NCBI GenBank assembly: GCA_963739375.1
Contig: CAVUAF010000003.1
Coordinates: forward strand, 124,001 to 188,000
Length of the DNA stretch: 64,000 nucleotides
From: CAVUAF01 sp963739375
GTDB taxonomy: Bacteria; Acidobacteriota; Terriglobia; Terriglobales; Acidobacteriaceae
Direction: 5' to 3'
In this document: positions 50,806 through 59,178 of the stretch, in pieces
Layout: each line of letters opens with the position of its first letter
Numbering within the stretch: position 1 is the stretch's first letter
The notes under the pieces: model-generated
Told to the model about the DNA's origin: nothing
Database searches by the model: none
The model's input: the letters and a program-made list of their open reading frames with translations, nothing else
Translations under genes and position numbers: made by a program

Positions 50806-51114
50806 CGGAGGGGGGTACCCCCCCCTCCCCGGGTATCTAACCGAATCAATGAGTTAGCGGGGCCAGACCCGCCAGGTATTTGCGTAATAAGGACTTAAGT
50901 ATGAGGTCCTTGATTCTACGGGACTTAGCATGTTCAGGGTTTGAGGCAGCGAGAACAGGATAAAGCAGCGGGGAGAGGGCTGTCAATCTCTAAATTGCCC
51001 CTGATTGCAACAACATAATCTTAAAGCTATTGTGGAAGGCCGTTGGCCGTTGGTCGTTGGCCGTTGGCCAAGAGCAAAACCCAGATCCCTCGCTGCGCTC
51101 GGGATGACAACAAG
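50806..51114. repeat. Gene-free 333-base gap filled with dispersed and tandem repeats
   Basis: GGAGGGGGGTACCCCCC-type palindrome at about 50807-50830 is followed by GGACTTA words at 50891 and 50921. GGACTTAGCAT at 50921-50931 matches 23861-23871 in reverse. GGCCGTTGGCCGTTGG tandem octamers sit at about 51039-51070. The 20-mer at 51095-51114 is the reverse complement of 15839-15858. This is a third site of the repeat family flanking the helicase gene. No coding sequence is seen. Confidence 0.7.
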
Positions 51115-51132
51115 AGGAAGACGCTGCGGCGC

Positions 51133-51861
51133 TTACGGCATTTCGGGGGCGCCGAGTTCGCGGAGAATATGGACGCTGGCGCTGCAGCCGATGCGGTCGG
51201 CGCCGGCGGCCAGCAGGGCTGCCAGCCTGGCTGCGGTACGGATGCCGCCGGAGGCTTTCACCCCCGCACGCCGGCCCACGACGCCGCGCAGCAGCACCAC
51301 ATCTTCCACCGTCGCTCCGCCCCACAGCCCGGTGGAGGTCTTGACGAAGTCCGCGCCCGCCTGGACACAGAGCTCGCAGGCGAGGATTTTTTCTTCGATG
51401 GTGAGCAGGCCGGCTTCGAGGATGACCTTCAGGGTGGCGCCCGCGTCGTGGGCGGCGCCGGCGATGGTGGCGACGTCGTTGCGGACCAGGACGCGTGCGC
51501 CGGCCTTGAGGGCGCCGATGTTCAGGACCATGTCGAGGTCGCGGGCCCCGACCTTGAGCGCCTCCCCGGCCTCGAAGCGCTTAGTGACGGTGGCATTGGC
51601 GCCGTAGGGGAAACCGATGGGCGTGCCCGGCTTGATGGCGGTGCCGCGCAGCGCCGCGACCGCGGTGGCCAGCAGCGCCGGCTGTACGAACACCGCTCCC
51701 AGCTTGTAGAAAGCGGCTTCGGCACACGCGCGCTCCACGTCGCCAGGGGTGGCGTCGGGCCGCAACAGGGTATGGTCGATGAGGCGCGCGACAGGACGCC
51801 AGTCGCGCAGCGCGGGATCGAACGGTTCAGCGCCGGGCAGGAGCGACGTCAGGGTCGTCAT
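51133..51861 (-). CDS. deoC: Deoxyribose-phosphate aldolase
   Basis: The 242-residue TIM-barrel aldolase splits 2-deoxyribose-5-phosphate into acetaldehyde and glyceraldehyde-3-phosphate. Visible motifs are IDHTLLRPDA, GFPYGAN, DLDMVLNIGALKAG, KVILEAGLLTIEE, the Schiff-base lysine in ADFVKTSTGLWGGAT and the second lysine in GVKASGGIR. ATG at 51861 is preferred over the TTG three codons earlier. It is the last gene of the minus-strand cluster purC-cvpA-fis-like-hpt-deoC. Confidence 0.92.
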   Translation of the reverse strand: MTTLTSLLPGAEPFDPALRDWRPVARLIDHTLLRPDATPGDVERACAEAAFYKLGAVFVQPALLATAVAALRGTAIKPGTPIGFPYGANATVTKRFEAGEALKVGARDLDMVLNIGALKAGARVLVRNDVATIAGAAHDAGATLKVILEAGLLTIEEKILACELCVQAGADFVKTSTGLWGGATVEDVVLLRGVVGRRAGVKASGGIRTAARLAALLAAGADRIGCSASVHILRELGAPEMP

Positions 51862-51928
51862 GGCAGGCAAGAGAATTGTAGCTCACTTCGGCGCCGGCGC
51901 CGCGCCGCCGGAGAATCCAAAGTACCCC

Positions 51929-52477
51929 TCAGAACAACTCCGGCGGCAGGATGCAGATGTCGGGCAGGTTGCGATAGCGCTCGGCGTAGTCCATGCCGTA
52001 GCCGACCACGAAATGGTCGGGAATCTGGAAGCCGGTGTAATCGGGGGTAAAGGGCAGGACGCGGCGCGAGGGCTTGTCGAGCAGGGTGGCCACGCGCAGC
52101 GCCCGCGGCTGGTGGGCCGCGAGCACCTTCTTCAGGTAGGTGAGGGTGAGGCCGGTGTCGAGGATGTCCTCGACCAGGACCACGTTCTTGTCCTGCACCG
52201 ACTGGTCGAGGTCCTTGATGAGCTGGACCTCGCCGCTGGACTTCGCGGTCTTGCCGTAGCTGGAGACGGCGATGAAGTCGAAGGTGGCGTCGAGCGCGAC
52301 CGCGCGCGCCAGGTCGCTGAGGAAGACGCTCGCCCCCTTGAGGACGCCGACGAAAATGATGGCTTGGCCGGTGAAGTCGCGGGAGAGTTCAGCGCCCATT
52401 TCGCCGACGCGCTGCGCGATCTGCTGGCGCGAGAACAACACCTTCAGGTTGGGCGTGCTCGACTGCGAATCCACCAT
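51929..52477 (-). CDS. hpt: Hypoxanthine phosphoribosyltransferase
   Basis: The 182-residue purine-salvage enzyme forms IMP or GMP from the base and PRPP. The PRPP loop is VVLVEDILDTGLTL (around 98-111). GVLKGASVFLSDL forms the first loop and VVGYGMDYAERYRNLP the C-terminal hood. Length is normal. It begins two bases after the stop of the fis-like gene, so the two are translated together, and lies upstream of deoC, joining purine salvage with deoxyribose breakdown. Confidence 0.93.
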   Translation of the reverse strand: MVDSQSSTPNLKVLFSRQQIAQRVGEMGAELSRDFTGQAIIFVGVLKGASVFLSDLARAVALDATFDFIAVSSYGKTAKSSGEVQLIKDLDQSVQDKNVVLVEDILDTGLTLTYLKKVLAAHQPRALRVATLLDKPSRRVLPFTPDYTGFQIPDHFVVGYGMDYAERYRNLPDICILPPELF

Positions 52478-52479
52478 GA

Positions 52480-52782
52480 TCAGCCGCGCGCGGCCTTTTT
52501 CTCGAGTGCGGGGGTGGCGGCCGGCGCCGCTTGCGGCCGCACCGCCCGCGGCGGACGCCGCACGCCGTTGCGCAACGTCTGCACATCGAGCTTGAGTTCA
52601 GAGATGGTACGGCTCAGGGTGTTGCGGTGCATCCCCAGTTCGCGGGCAGCCTTGCACTGGTTGCCCTGGTTTTCCGCCAGGACGGTGAGCAGGAAGCGCT
52701 TTTTGAATTCGCGAACGGCCTCGGAATAAAGGATCCCGCTCCGGTACATCTGCGTGACCAAAGCTTCGAGCTGGTCTTTCAC
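52480..52782 (-). CDS. Fis-type helix-turn-helix protein
   Basis: The 100-residue protein has a short N-terminal helical region and a Fis-family HTH: FLLTVLAENQGNQCKAAREL and GMHRNTLSRTISEL, as in the C-terminus of NtrC-type activators and Fis. I chose GTG at 52782 because AAGGAGA lies just before it; the longer frame to 52860 has no ribosome site. The C-terminal 30 residues are proline, alanine and arginine rich. It sits in the nucleotide operon just before hpt and may regulate it or act as a nucleoid protein. Confidence 0.8.
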   Translation of the reverse strand: MKDQLEALVTQMYRSGILYSEAVREFKKRFLLTVLAENQGNQCKAARELGMHRNTLSRTISELKLDVQTLRNGVRRPPRAVRPQAAPAATPALEKKAARG

Positions 52783-52914
52783 AATCCATCTCCTTGCTAT
52801 GAGGGCCGACTCGCTGCGGCTAAGAGCTGCCGCAGCCGTTGCGGACGCTTGCGCATCCATTTATGAAACCATGCGCGAGACGCAAACCCTATTGCGTCCC
52901 TACTGCCAAACCGT

Positions 52915-53463
52915 TCAATGCTGCGGCGCGTCCTTGCCAGGCGCCGGCGGCACCGGGATGCCGCGCAGGCTAAGCACGCCTTCGCGAAACGCGCTGCGCA
53001 GCCGTGCCGGCGCCAGCCAACTGGCCCCGTGCCCGAGCACCAGGAAGTACGGCCCCAGGCGCGACTGCGCCAGCAGCGGTGCGCCCGGCGAAAAGGACGC
53101 CAGCGCCACCACCACTGCGGTCGCGATGGCGCCGCCGCGCACTAACCCGAAGGCGGCGCCCAGCAAGCGGTCGAACCAGCGCATGCCGGCTTCCTTGAAA
53201 ACCCAGCGCGCCAGACGGCCGGCAAAGCCGGCAATCAGCACCACCGCAAAATAAATTGTCAAGAAGCCGGCCAAGCTTGCCACCCACTCCTGCTTCACGT
53301 AGGGCAAGAACCAGGGCGCCAGCTTCGGATACGTCCACGCCGCGAGTATGAAACCACCGACCGCACCCGCCAGCGAGAACAGCTCAAAAAAGAACCCATG
53401 GGCCGCCGCCAGCAACAGCGACAGCAGAATCGTAACTACGATCAGCCAGTCGAGCCCGTTCAT
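52915..53463 (-). CDS. cvpA: CvpA-family membrane protein
   Basis: The 182-residue protein has four hydrophobic segments (DWLIVVTILLSLLLAAAHGF; LAGAVGGFILAAW; FLTIYFAVVLIAGFAG; GGAIATAVVVALASF). The CvpA signature FDRLLGAAFGLVRGG is at about 108-122. CvpA is an inner-membrane protein of uncertain role, needed for colicin V export in E. coli, where it lies upstream of purF. Here too it lies next to a purine gene, purC, 36 bases upstream. ATG at 53463 is preferred over 53487. Confidence 0.85.
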   Translation of the reverse strand: MNGLDWLIVVTILLSLLLAAAHGFFFELFSLAGAVGGFILAAWTYPKLAPWFLPYVKQEWVASLAGFLTIYFAVVLIAGFAGRLARWVFKEAGMRWFDRLLGAAFGLVRGGAIATAVVVALASFSPGAPLLAQSRLGPYFLVLGHGASWLAPARLRSAFREGVLSLRGIPVPPAPGKDAPQH

Positions 53464-53499
53464 GGTGTCCGCCGCGCGCCGCGCCACGCGGCGTGGACC

Positions 53500-54426
53500 T
53501 TATGCCTCCAGTTCACGCCCGGTGAGGCGGCGATAGGCCTCGACATACTTTTCGCTGGTGCGCGCCGCCACTGCGGGCGGAAGTCCCGGGGCCGGCGGCT
53601 GCTTGTTCCACCGGATCGATTCCAGGTAATCGCGCACGTATTGCTTGTCGTACGACTCCTGCGCCCGGCCCGGCTGGTAACCGTCGGCCGGCCAGAAGCG
53701 GGAGGAGTCGGGAGTGAGAACTTCGTCAGCCAGCACCAGGCCGCCGGGGGTCTGGCCGAACTCAAACTTGGTGTCGGCAATGAGGATACCGCGCTGCGCG
53801 GCATAGTCCGCCGCCTGGGTGTAGACGCGGAGGCTGAGATCGCGCAGCGTCTCGCTCAGCTCGGGCCCGGCGCGCTTCACCATCGCGGCAAACGAGATGT
53901 TCTCGTCGTGGCCGCTGGTGGCCTTGATGGCTGGGGTGAAGATGGGGTGCGGCAGCCGGTCCGATTCGCGCAGGCCCGCGGGCAGCGGGATGCCGCAGAC
54001 GCTGCCTTGCTGCTGGTATTCCCTCCAGCCGGAGCCGGCGAGGTAGCCGCGGACGACGCACTCGATGGCCACCATGTCGGCGTGCGTCACCAGCATGGAG
54101 CGGCCGCGCAGTTCGGCGGCGCGCGCGCGGAGCGGCGGCGGATATTCCTCGACGCGCGGCGTGATCATGTGGTTCTGCACCGTGCCGGCGAGGAAGCCGA
54201 ACCAGAAAACGGAGAGCTGGGTCAGGACCTTACCCTTGTGGGGAATGCCGGTGGCGAGGACGTAGTCGAAGGCGGAGATGCGGTCGGTGGCGACGAAGAG
54301 CAGGCGGTCGTTGCCGACGCGGTAGATATCGCGCACCTTGCCGCCGGCCCAGAGCTCGAGCTCGGGGAAATCGGTCTGCAGCACGACAGCTTCGGGTTCA
54401 AGGGCGGGGTGGGTCACGGTGGCCAT
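53500..54426 (-). CDS. purC: Phosphoribosylaminoimidazole-succinocarboxamide synthase
   Basis: The 308-residue ATP-dependent enzyme joins CAIR and aspartate in purine synthesis. Motifs: GGKVRDIYRVGNDRLLFVAT (shortened), DRISAFDYVL, HKGKVLTQLS, ECVVRGYLAGSGW, GLRESDRLPHPIFTP, ADTKFEFG and VLTPDSSRFW. It is the long (eukaryote/yeast Ade1-like, about 300 residue) form. It is the first gene of the minus-strand cluster and has a near-consensus promoter immediately upstream. Confidence 0.94.
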   Translation of the reverse strand: MATVTHPALEPEAVVLQTDFPELELWAGGKVRDIYRVGNDRLLFVATDRISAFDYVLATGIPHKGKVLTQLSVFWFGFLAGTVQNHMITPRVEEYPPPLRARAAELRGRSMLVTHADMVAIECVVRGYLAGSGWREYQQQGSVCGIPLPAGLRESDRLPHPIFTPAIKATSGHDENISFAAMVKRAGPELSETLRDLSLRVYTQAADYAAQRGILIADTKFEFGQTPGGLVLADEVLTPDSSRFWPADGYQPGRAQESYDKQYVRDYLESIRWNKQPPAPGLPPAVAARTSEKYVEAYRRLTGRELEA

Positions 54427-54449
54427 CGATCGTCAAAAGCCAGACGCGT

Positions 54450-54477
54450 ATTCTAGCGACGGGCCGGGTCTTGTCAA
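54450..54477 (-). promoter_or_regulatory. Sigma-70-type promoter of the purC operon
   Basis: On the minus strand TTGACA (54472-54477, 6/6) is followed by a 16-base spacer and TAGAAT (54450-54455, 5/6). The start point would be near 54443, leaving a leader of about 17 bases before the purC ATG. It is one of the two best promoter matches I see in the window. No pur-box palindrome was recognised. Confidence 0.75.
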
Positions 54478-54770
54478 CTCACCGGAAGGAATTCAGCAAG
54501 CGGGACGCACCACCCTCCGTGCAAAACCCTTGACAGAATGAAGATCCCGCGAAAGCCCCGCCCCACGCGGCTTTCCGCGTCACGCGCGGCGGCCGCCATA
54601 TCGTCGCGCGACACCCAACCGGGGCGTGGAGAGAGAACGAGGAGTCGGGCCCGTGTCAAGCTGGCGAGAGAGACAATAGCGGTGACGGCAGGGAAGTGCG
54701 GCGTTGACGCGGTGCCCCCGCGACGTGACGGCGGCCCGGGGAAGTTTTCCACCGCCGACTGTTAATCAGT
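54478..54770. other. Intergenic region between smc end and the purC promoter
   Basis: A 75-codon plus-strand frame (54538-54765) has no ribosome site and an arginine-rich composition without a recognisable domain, so I do not call it. AAAGCC/GGCTTT at about 54559-54585 can form a hairpin. A TTGACA at 54530 has no good -10. No RNA gene was recognised. Confidence 0.4.
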
Positions 54771-57700
54771 TTACGCCGTGGCCGCCTGCGCACCCTCGGC
54801 GCCGAAGCGTACCGACACCAGCTTGGAGACGCCCGGCTCCTGCATGGTGACACCGTACATCACCGGCGCGATGCCCATGGTCTTCTTGCTGTGAGTGATG
54901 ATGATGAACTGCGTTTGCAGGCTCATCTCCTTCACCAGGTCGGTGAAGCGGCCGATGTTAGCCTCGTCGAGCGGGGCGTCCACCTCGTCGAGGATGCAGA
55001 AGGGGCTGGGCTGGTAGCGGAAGATGCCGACCAACAACGCCAGCGCGGTGAGCGCCTTCTCGCCGCCGGAGAGCAGTAGGACGTTCTGCAGCTTCTTGGC
55101 GGGCGGCGAGGCGACGATGTCGATGCCGCTCTCGGCGCCGTTGAGTTCGTCGGTCAGGCGCATGAAGGCGTTGCCGCCGCCGAAAAGCTTGCGGAAGGTG
55201 AGCTGGAAGTTCTCGTTGATGCGCGCAAAGGCCTCGGCAAACTTCTGCCGCGACACGATGTCGATTTCGCGGATGGTGTTGCGCGTGTTCTCGATGGAAT
55301 CCAGCAGGTCCTGGCGCTGGGTGTCGAGGAAGGTGTGGCGCGCGGCGGTTTCCTTGTATTCCTCGAGCGCCATCATGTTGACCGGGCCCATGCCGTCCAG
55401 CCGGGCACGCAGCTCGCCGTACTCGGTCTCGGCGGCGGCGAAAGCGTCGCCGACCAGGGGAGCAACGTCGGCGGCCAGCAGCTGGTCGGGGGTGGCGCCG
55501 AGCTCGGCGACGCACGACTGCGCCAGGTGCTCGGTGTCGGACTGCAGGCGGGCGGCGGAAGCGGAGAGTTCGCCGCGGCGGTCGCGCGCGGCGTCGAGCA
55601 GCTGACGCCCGCTGCGCAGGTCGGCTTCGATGGCGGCGAGGCGCTGGCGCAGTGCGCCGGACTGTTGCTGTAACTCCTGGGCCCGCGCCTGGGCCACGTC
55701 GCGATCGGTGGTGAGCACGACGAGGCGGGTGGCGAGTTCGGCATTCTCCTGCTCGCGGCGGAGCTGCTCGGCGGCGGCGCCTTCGATCTGCACTTGCAGC
55801 CCGGCGAGACGCGAGGCAACTTCCTGGGCCAGGCCGTCGATGCGCTTGAGCGCCGCGGCAGCGGCGATGCGGCGCTCTTCGAGGACGGCGCCGCGGGCCT
55901 GCGACTCGGAGGCGGAGCGGCCGGCGAAATCGCGCAGCGACTTCAGCCCGCCCAGTTCGTGCTGGGCGGCGGCGATGGCGGCTTCGAGTTCGGCATTGTG
56001 CTGCTCATGCTGCGCCAGGCGCTGGCGCATTTCGCCGAGCGAAGCGGCAGCGGCGTGGCGCTCGGCCAGCAGCTGCTCCAGTTCGCGCAGATAAACCTGC
56101 GCGCGTTCGCCGGCGCGCTGCCAGTCGGTCTCGAGCTGCTTGAGCGTGTGGCTGGCGGAGAGCGCGCTCTTTTCCGCTTCCATTTTCTCGTGCTCGAGCT
56201 TGGCGAGCAGGGAAGCGAGCTCGGCGATCTCGCGGCCCAGCGTGGCGACATGCGCTTCCTGGGCGCGGAGGGTGCGCTCGAGGTCGTCGATCTGGCGCAC
56301 CAGGTCGCGCAGTTCGCGCTTCATGGAGAGCGGCCCCTCGTTGCGCTGCTTGCCGCCGGTGACGGTGACGTTATGGAAGCACTCGCCCGAGGAGGCGAGG
56401 AAGAAGGAGTCGGGGCTGTTAAGCGCGAGGTCGCGCGCCACGCCCGCATCGGAGACGATGTAGCCATCGCGCAGCTTGGGGAGAATGACCTCCAGCGAGC
56501 GCCCGAAGCCGTTGAGCACGCGCAGGCAGCGGGTGACCGGCACGACGCCGGCGACGGGCGCGGGGCGCGCGCCGTCGTTGACGGCAAAACTGAACTTGGC
56601 CTGCGAATCGTCGGGATGCACCAGGAAGGTGGCGCGGCCGTCGACGTCGGAGCGCAGCAACTGGAGGCCCTGGTCGGCTGCGTCCCAGGACTTCACCACG
56701 ATGTAGTTCAGCTCGTCGCGCAGGAAATCTTCCACCACGTGCTCGTACTGCTGGTCGACCTCCAGGAAATCGGCGAGCACGCCCGCCGGCGCCATGCCGC
56801 TCTGGAAGGCGCCCGACTGGAAGAGGCGGCGCACCGATTCGGTGGAATAGCCGTGTTCGGCAATGACCGCTTCCAGCGAGCCTTTCCGCCCCAGTGCCGA
56901 GGCATACTCGGCGCGCAGGGAATCGAGGCGGCGCTTGCTCTGGGTTTCGTCCTGGCGCTGCTGCGCGAGGCGCGCGCGCACGCCGTCGATCTGCGCGGTC
57001 AAAGCCGCAACCTGTTGCGAAGCAGCATCGAACTCGCGGGTCAAAGGCGGACGCTGGCCGCCCAACGATTCGACTTCCAGCTCGGCGGCGGTGATATCGC
57101 GGCGCAGGCGCAGGGCCTCGCGATCGAAGGCGGCGATGCGCTCGTCGGACTGCGTGATCTGGTTGCGCACGCCGGAGACCGCGGCCATGGCCTGGATGGC
57201 GTCGAGGCGGCGCTGCTCCTGGGCACGGTCCACGGCGGCCACCGCTTCGGCGGCGGCGCGCGCCGCCTCCTGACGCTGCGCCAGATCATGCTGGGCGGCC
57301 GCAACCTCGGCGGCGGCGGACTCCAGCAGGGCGTGGTTGACCGCGCGTTCGCTTTCCAAGGCGGCGAGTTGCGCCGTGGTCTGCGCCAACTCAGCGGCGG
57401 CGGCGGCGGAGCGGGCGCTTAACTCGGCGCAGCGCTCCTCGTTGTGGCCGCGGCGGGCGGTGGCGCGGTCGCTCTCGAGAGCGATGCTGTTGAGTTGTTC
57501 GGCGCCACGGCGCGACTCGGCCTCCAGGTTGTAGCCGGCGTCGGTGATCCGCGTGTGCTCGCCCTCGAGGACCTGCAGGGCGTTGCCCTGGGCGTGGATG
57601 GCGGCGCTGAGTTCGCCGAGCTCGCAGTGGAGCGCGGCGGATTGTCCGGTCAGGGCGACGAAGCGGCTGGCCAGCACGATGCGCAGCCGCGCGTGCATTT

Positions 57701-58688
57701 CTTCGCGCAGGCGCGCGTAGCGCTCGGCCTTCGAAGCCTGACGCTTGAGCGAGTTCATCTGCCGCGTGATCTCGTCGAAGATGTCGTTGATGCGGGCGAG
57801 GTTCTGCTGCGAGGCTTCGAGGCGGGCCTCGGCCAGGCGCTTGCGGGTCTTGAACTTGGTGACGCCGGCGGCCTCCTCGATGATGGCGCGGCGGTCGTAA
57901 GGCTTGCTGGAGAGGATCTGGCCGATGCGCCCCTGCTCGATGATGGCGTAGGACTCCGGCCCCAGGCCGGTGCCCATGAAGATGTCCTGAATGTCGCGCA
58001 GGCGGCAGAGCTTGTGGTTGAGCAGGTATTCGCTGTCGCCGCTGCGGAAGAGGCGGCGGGTGACGACCAGCTCGCCGGCCTTGAACTCGCGGGCCTTGAA
58101 GTTGCGGCGGCGGATCTTGAGCACCACGGCGGAAGGGGCGGAAGTTGCTGGGGAGCTGTGGTCCGGTTCGCCGGCCGGGGCGGCCGGCGCTACACCCGGG
58201 GCGGCCGGCGCTACACCCGGGGCGGCCGGCGCTACACCCGAGGTGGCCGGCGCTACACCCGACACTTCCTCGGTCCCGGGTTGGACTTCGCGCATGTAGG
58301 CTTCGGCGTCGCGCTCAGCGGAGGAGCGCAGGGCGGCCTCGTCCCAGTCGCCGGCGTCGGGCATCTCGTCCTGGATCTCGATTTCGGTCTCGGCGTTCAG
58401 ATCGGCGCCGGCGTACACCTCGGGATCGATGAGGGTGAGGGAGACCTCGGCCATGCCGGTGGGCTTGCGGTCGCGAGTGCCGGCGAAGATGACGTCTTCC
58501 ATGCGCGAGCCGCGCAGGGACTTGGCGGACTGCTCGCCCAGCACCCAGGAGATGGCGTCGGCCACATTGGACTTACCGCAGCCGTTGGGGCCCACGATGG
58601 CCGCGATGCCGTCGCCGTGGAACTTCAGTTCGGTGCGGTCGCAGAAGGACTTGAAGCCGAGGATTTGCAGCTTTTTCAGTTTGAGCAA
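54771..58688 (-). CDS. smc: Chromosome segregation SMC ATPase with a head-domain insertion
   Basis: The 1305-residue protein has Walker A GPNGCGKSNV (33-42), signature LLSGGEKALTALALL and Walker B FCILDEVDAPLD near the C-terminus. Two coiled-coil arms lie around a hinge near 640-800 (AGVLADFLEVDQQYEHVVED). It is longer than usual (about 1180). An extra acidic then Pro/Ala-rich insert lies at about residues 92-203 in the N-terminal head, between EVSLTLIDPE and VVTRRLFRSGDSEYLLN (shortened). Part of this insert (142-169) is the heptapeptide GVAPAAP repeated, encoded by four 21-bp repeats. SMC with ScpA/B condenses and separates chromosomes; scpA/B are not in the window. The region upstream to 59123 holds no gene. 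Confidence 0.95.
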   Translation of the reverse strand: MLKLKKLQILGFKSFCDRTELKFHGDGIAAIVGPNGCGKSNVADAISWVLGEQSAKSLRGSRMEDVIFAGTRDRKPTGMAEVSLTLIDPEVYAGADLNAETEIEIQDEMPDAGDWDEAALRSSAERDAEAYMREVQPGTEEVSGVAPATSGVAPAAPGVAPAAPGVAPAAPAGEPDHSSPATSAPSAVVLKIRRRNFKAREFKAGELVVTRRLFRSGDSEYLLNHKLCRLRDIQDIFMGTGLGPESYAIIEQGRIGQILSSKPYDRRAIIEEAAGVTKFKTRKRLAEARLEASQQNLARINDIFDEITRQMNSLKRQASKAERYARLREEMHARLRIVLASRFVALTGQSAALHCELGELSAAIHAQGNALQVLEGEHTRITDAGYNLEAESRRGAEQLNSIALESDRATARRGHNEERCAELSARSAAAAAELAQTTAQLAALESERAVNHALLESAAAEVAAAQHDLAQRQEAARAAAEAVAAVDRAQEQRRLDAIQAMAAVSGVRNQITQSDERIAAFDREALRLRRDITAAELEVESLGGQRPPLTREFDAASQQVAALTAQIDGVRARLAQQRQDETQSKRRLDSLRAEYASALGRKGSLEAVIAEHGYSTESVRRLFQSGAFQSGMAPAGVLADFLEVDQQYEHVVEDFLRDELNYIVVKSWDAADQGLQLLRSDVDGRATFLVHPDDSQAKFSFAVNDGARPAPVAGVVPVTRCLRVLNGFGRSLEVILPKLRDGYIVSDAGVARDLALNSPDSFFLASSGECFHNVTVTGGKQRNEGPLSMKRELRDLVRQIDDLERTLRAQEAHVATLGREIAELASLLAKLEHEKMEAEKSALSASHTLKQLETDWQRAGERAQVYLRELEQLLAERHAAAASLGEMRQRLAQHEQHNAELEAAIAAAQHELGGLKSLRDFAGRSASESQARGAVLEERRIAAAAALKRIDGLAQEVASRLAGLQVQIEGAAAEQLRREQENAELATRLVVLTTDRDVAQARAQELQQQSGALRQRLAAIEADLRSGRQLLDAARDRRGELSASAARLQSDTEHLAQSCVAELGATPDQLLAADVAPLVGDAFAAAETEYGELRARLDGMGPVNMMALEEYKETAARHTFLDTQRQDLLDSIENTRNTIREIDIVSRQKFAEAFARINENFQLTFRKLFGGGNAFMRLTDELNGAESGIDIVASPPAKKLQNVLLLSGGEKALTALALLVGIFRYQPSPFCILDEVDAPLDEANIGRFTDLVKEMSLQTQFIIITHSKKTMGIAPVMYGVTMQEPGVSKLVSVRFGAEGAQAATA
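58181..58264. repeat. Four in-frame 21-bp tandem repeats inside smc
   Basis: Units start at 58181, 58202, 58223 and 58244, each CGGCCGGCGCTACACCCGGGG or a close variant (first 20 bases CGGCCGGCGCTACACCCGGG). They encode GVAPAAP on the minus strand. The third and fourth units have drifted. The multiple of three keeps smc in frame. Confidence 0.9.
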
Positions 58689-59123
58689 CGCCTACTCCTC
58701 GCGTCTGCTGCGGCCGCCGAGACGGCCGGGTATGGTTTGCGACAAGCGCCGCGCGTCGCCACGCGGCGGCCGGAATCAGCCCAAACTCGACGGAGTGGCT
58801 GGGGCAATCGAAACCCCGTCCGTTGGGCTAAATCTACCGGCAGGGCAGCCAGGCGTCAACAATGAAAACACAATACCTTGTGGGTATCGTGGCCGGGGCC
58901 CATTATGTCGCACACGGGTTGCAGCAGGTCGCTGTTTAACCTCTCGGGTGAGGAGGTTCTAGGAGGGAATCGCGGGGATTCGTCGCAGAGCTGAGACGAA
59001 GCATACTCCAAAACGGCAGCAGAACAGTTACTGACTTGGTTCCTTAGGCCCAGCCTCGGTGGAAAACTCAGAAAAGCGGGGGTAACGGCGGCTTTTAGGG
59101 GCCAGAAGCGACGTTTTGGGCGG
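58689..59123. other. 435-base region between smc and the M20 peptidase terminator
   Basis: I see no gene here on either strand. It should hold the smc promoter (minus strand), but no convincing -35/-10 pair was found. The stretch 58945-58975 has AGGAGG-like purine runs without a following frame. Confidence 0.4.
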
Positions 59124-59152
59124 AAAAAGCGGGGGCGGGGTCACCCCCGCCC
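59124..59152 (-). terminator. Rho-independent terminator of the M20 peptidase gene
   Basis: On the minus strand an eight-base all-GC stem (GGGCGGGG/CCCCGCCC, 59145-59152 with 59133-59140, loop of four) is followed by GC and TTTTT (59124-59128). It lies 27 bases after the stop codon. Confidence 0.8.
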
Positions 59153-59178
59153 GCCGCACAGACCAGAGCTGACCGGCC

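Noticed and set aside
49003..50898. 631-codon plus-strand open frame opposite the GAF-PP2C gene
   Set aside because: It is fully antisense to a gene with clear domains, and its translation is low-complexity Arg/Gly/Asp-rich without motifs. Long antisense frames are expected at this GC content.
54538..54765. 75-codon plus-strand frame in the smc-purC gap
   Set aside because: No ribosome site, arginine-rich random composition, and no promoter with a proper -10.
58181..58264. Possible CRISPR-like array
   Set aside because: The repeats are directly adjacent 21-bp units without spacers, in frame inside smc.
55794..58865. Two long plus-strand frames opposite smc
   Set aside because: Both are shadows of smc with no recognisable protein features.
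58945..59060. tRNA or small structured RNA upstream of smc
   Set aside because: No cloverleaf or T-loop consensus could be found.
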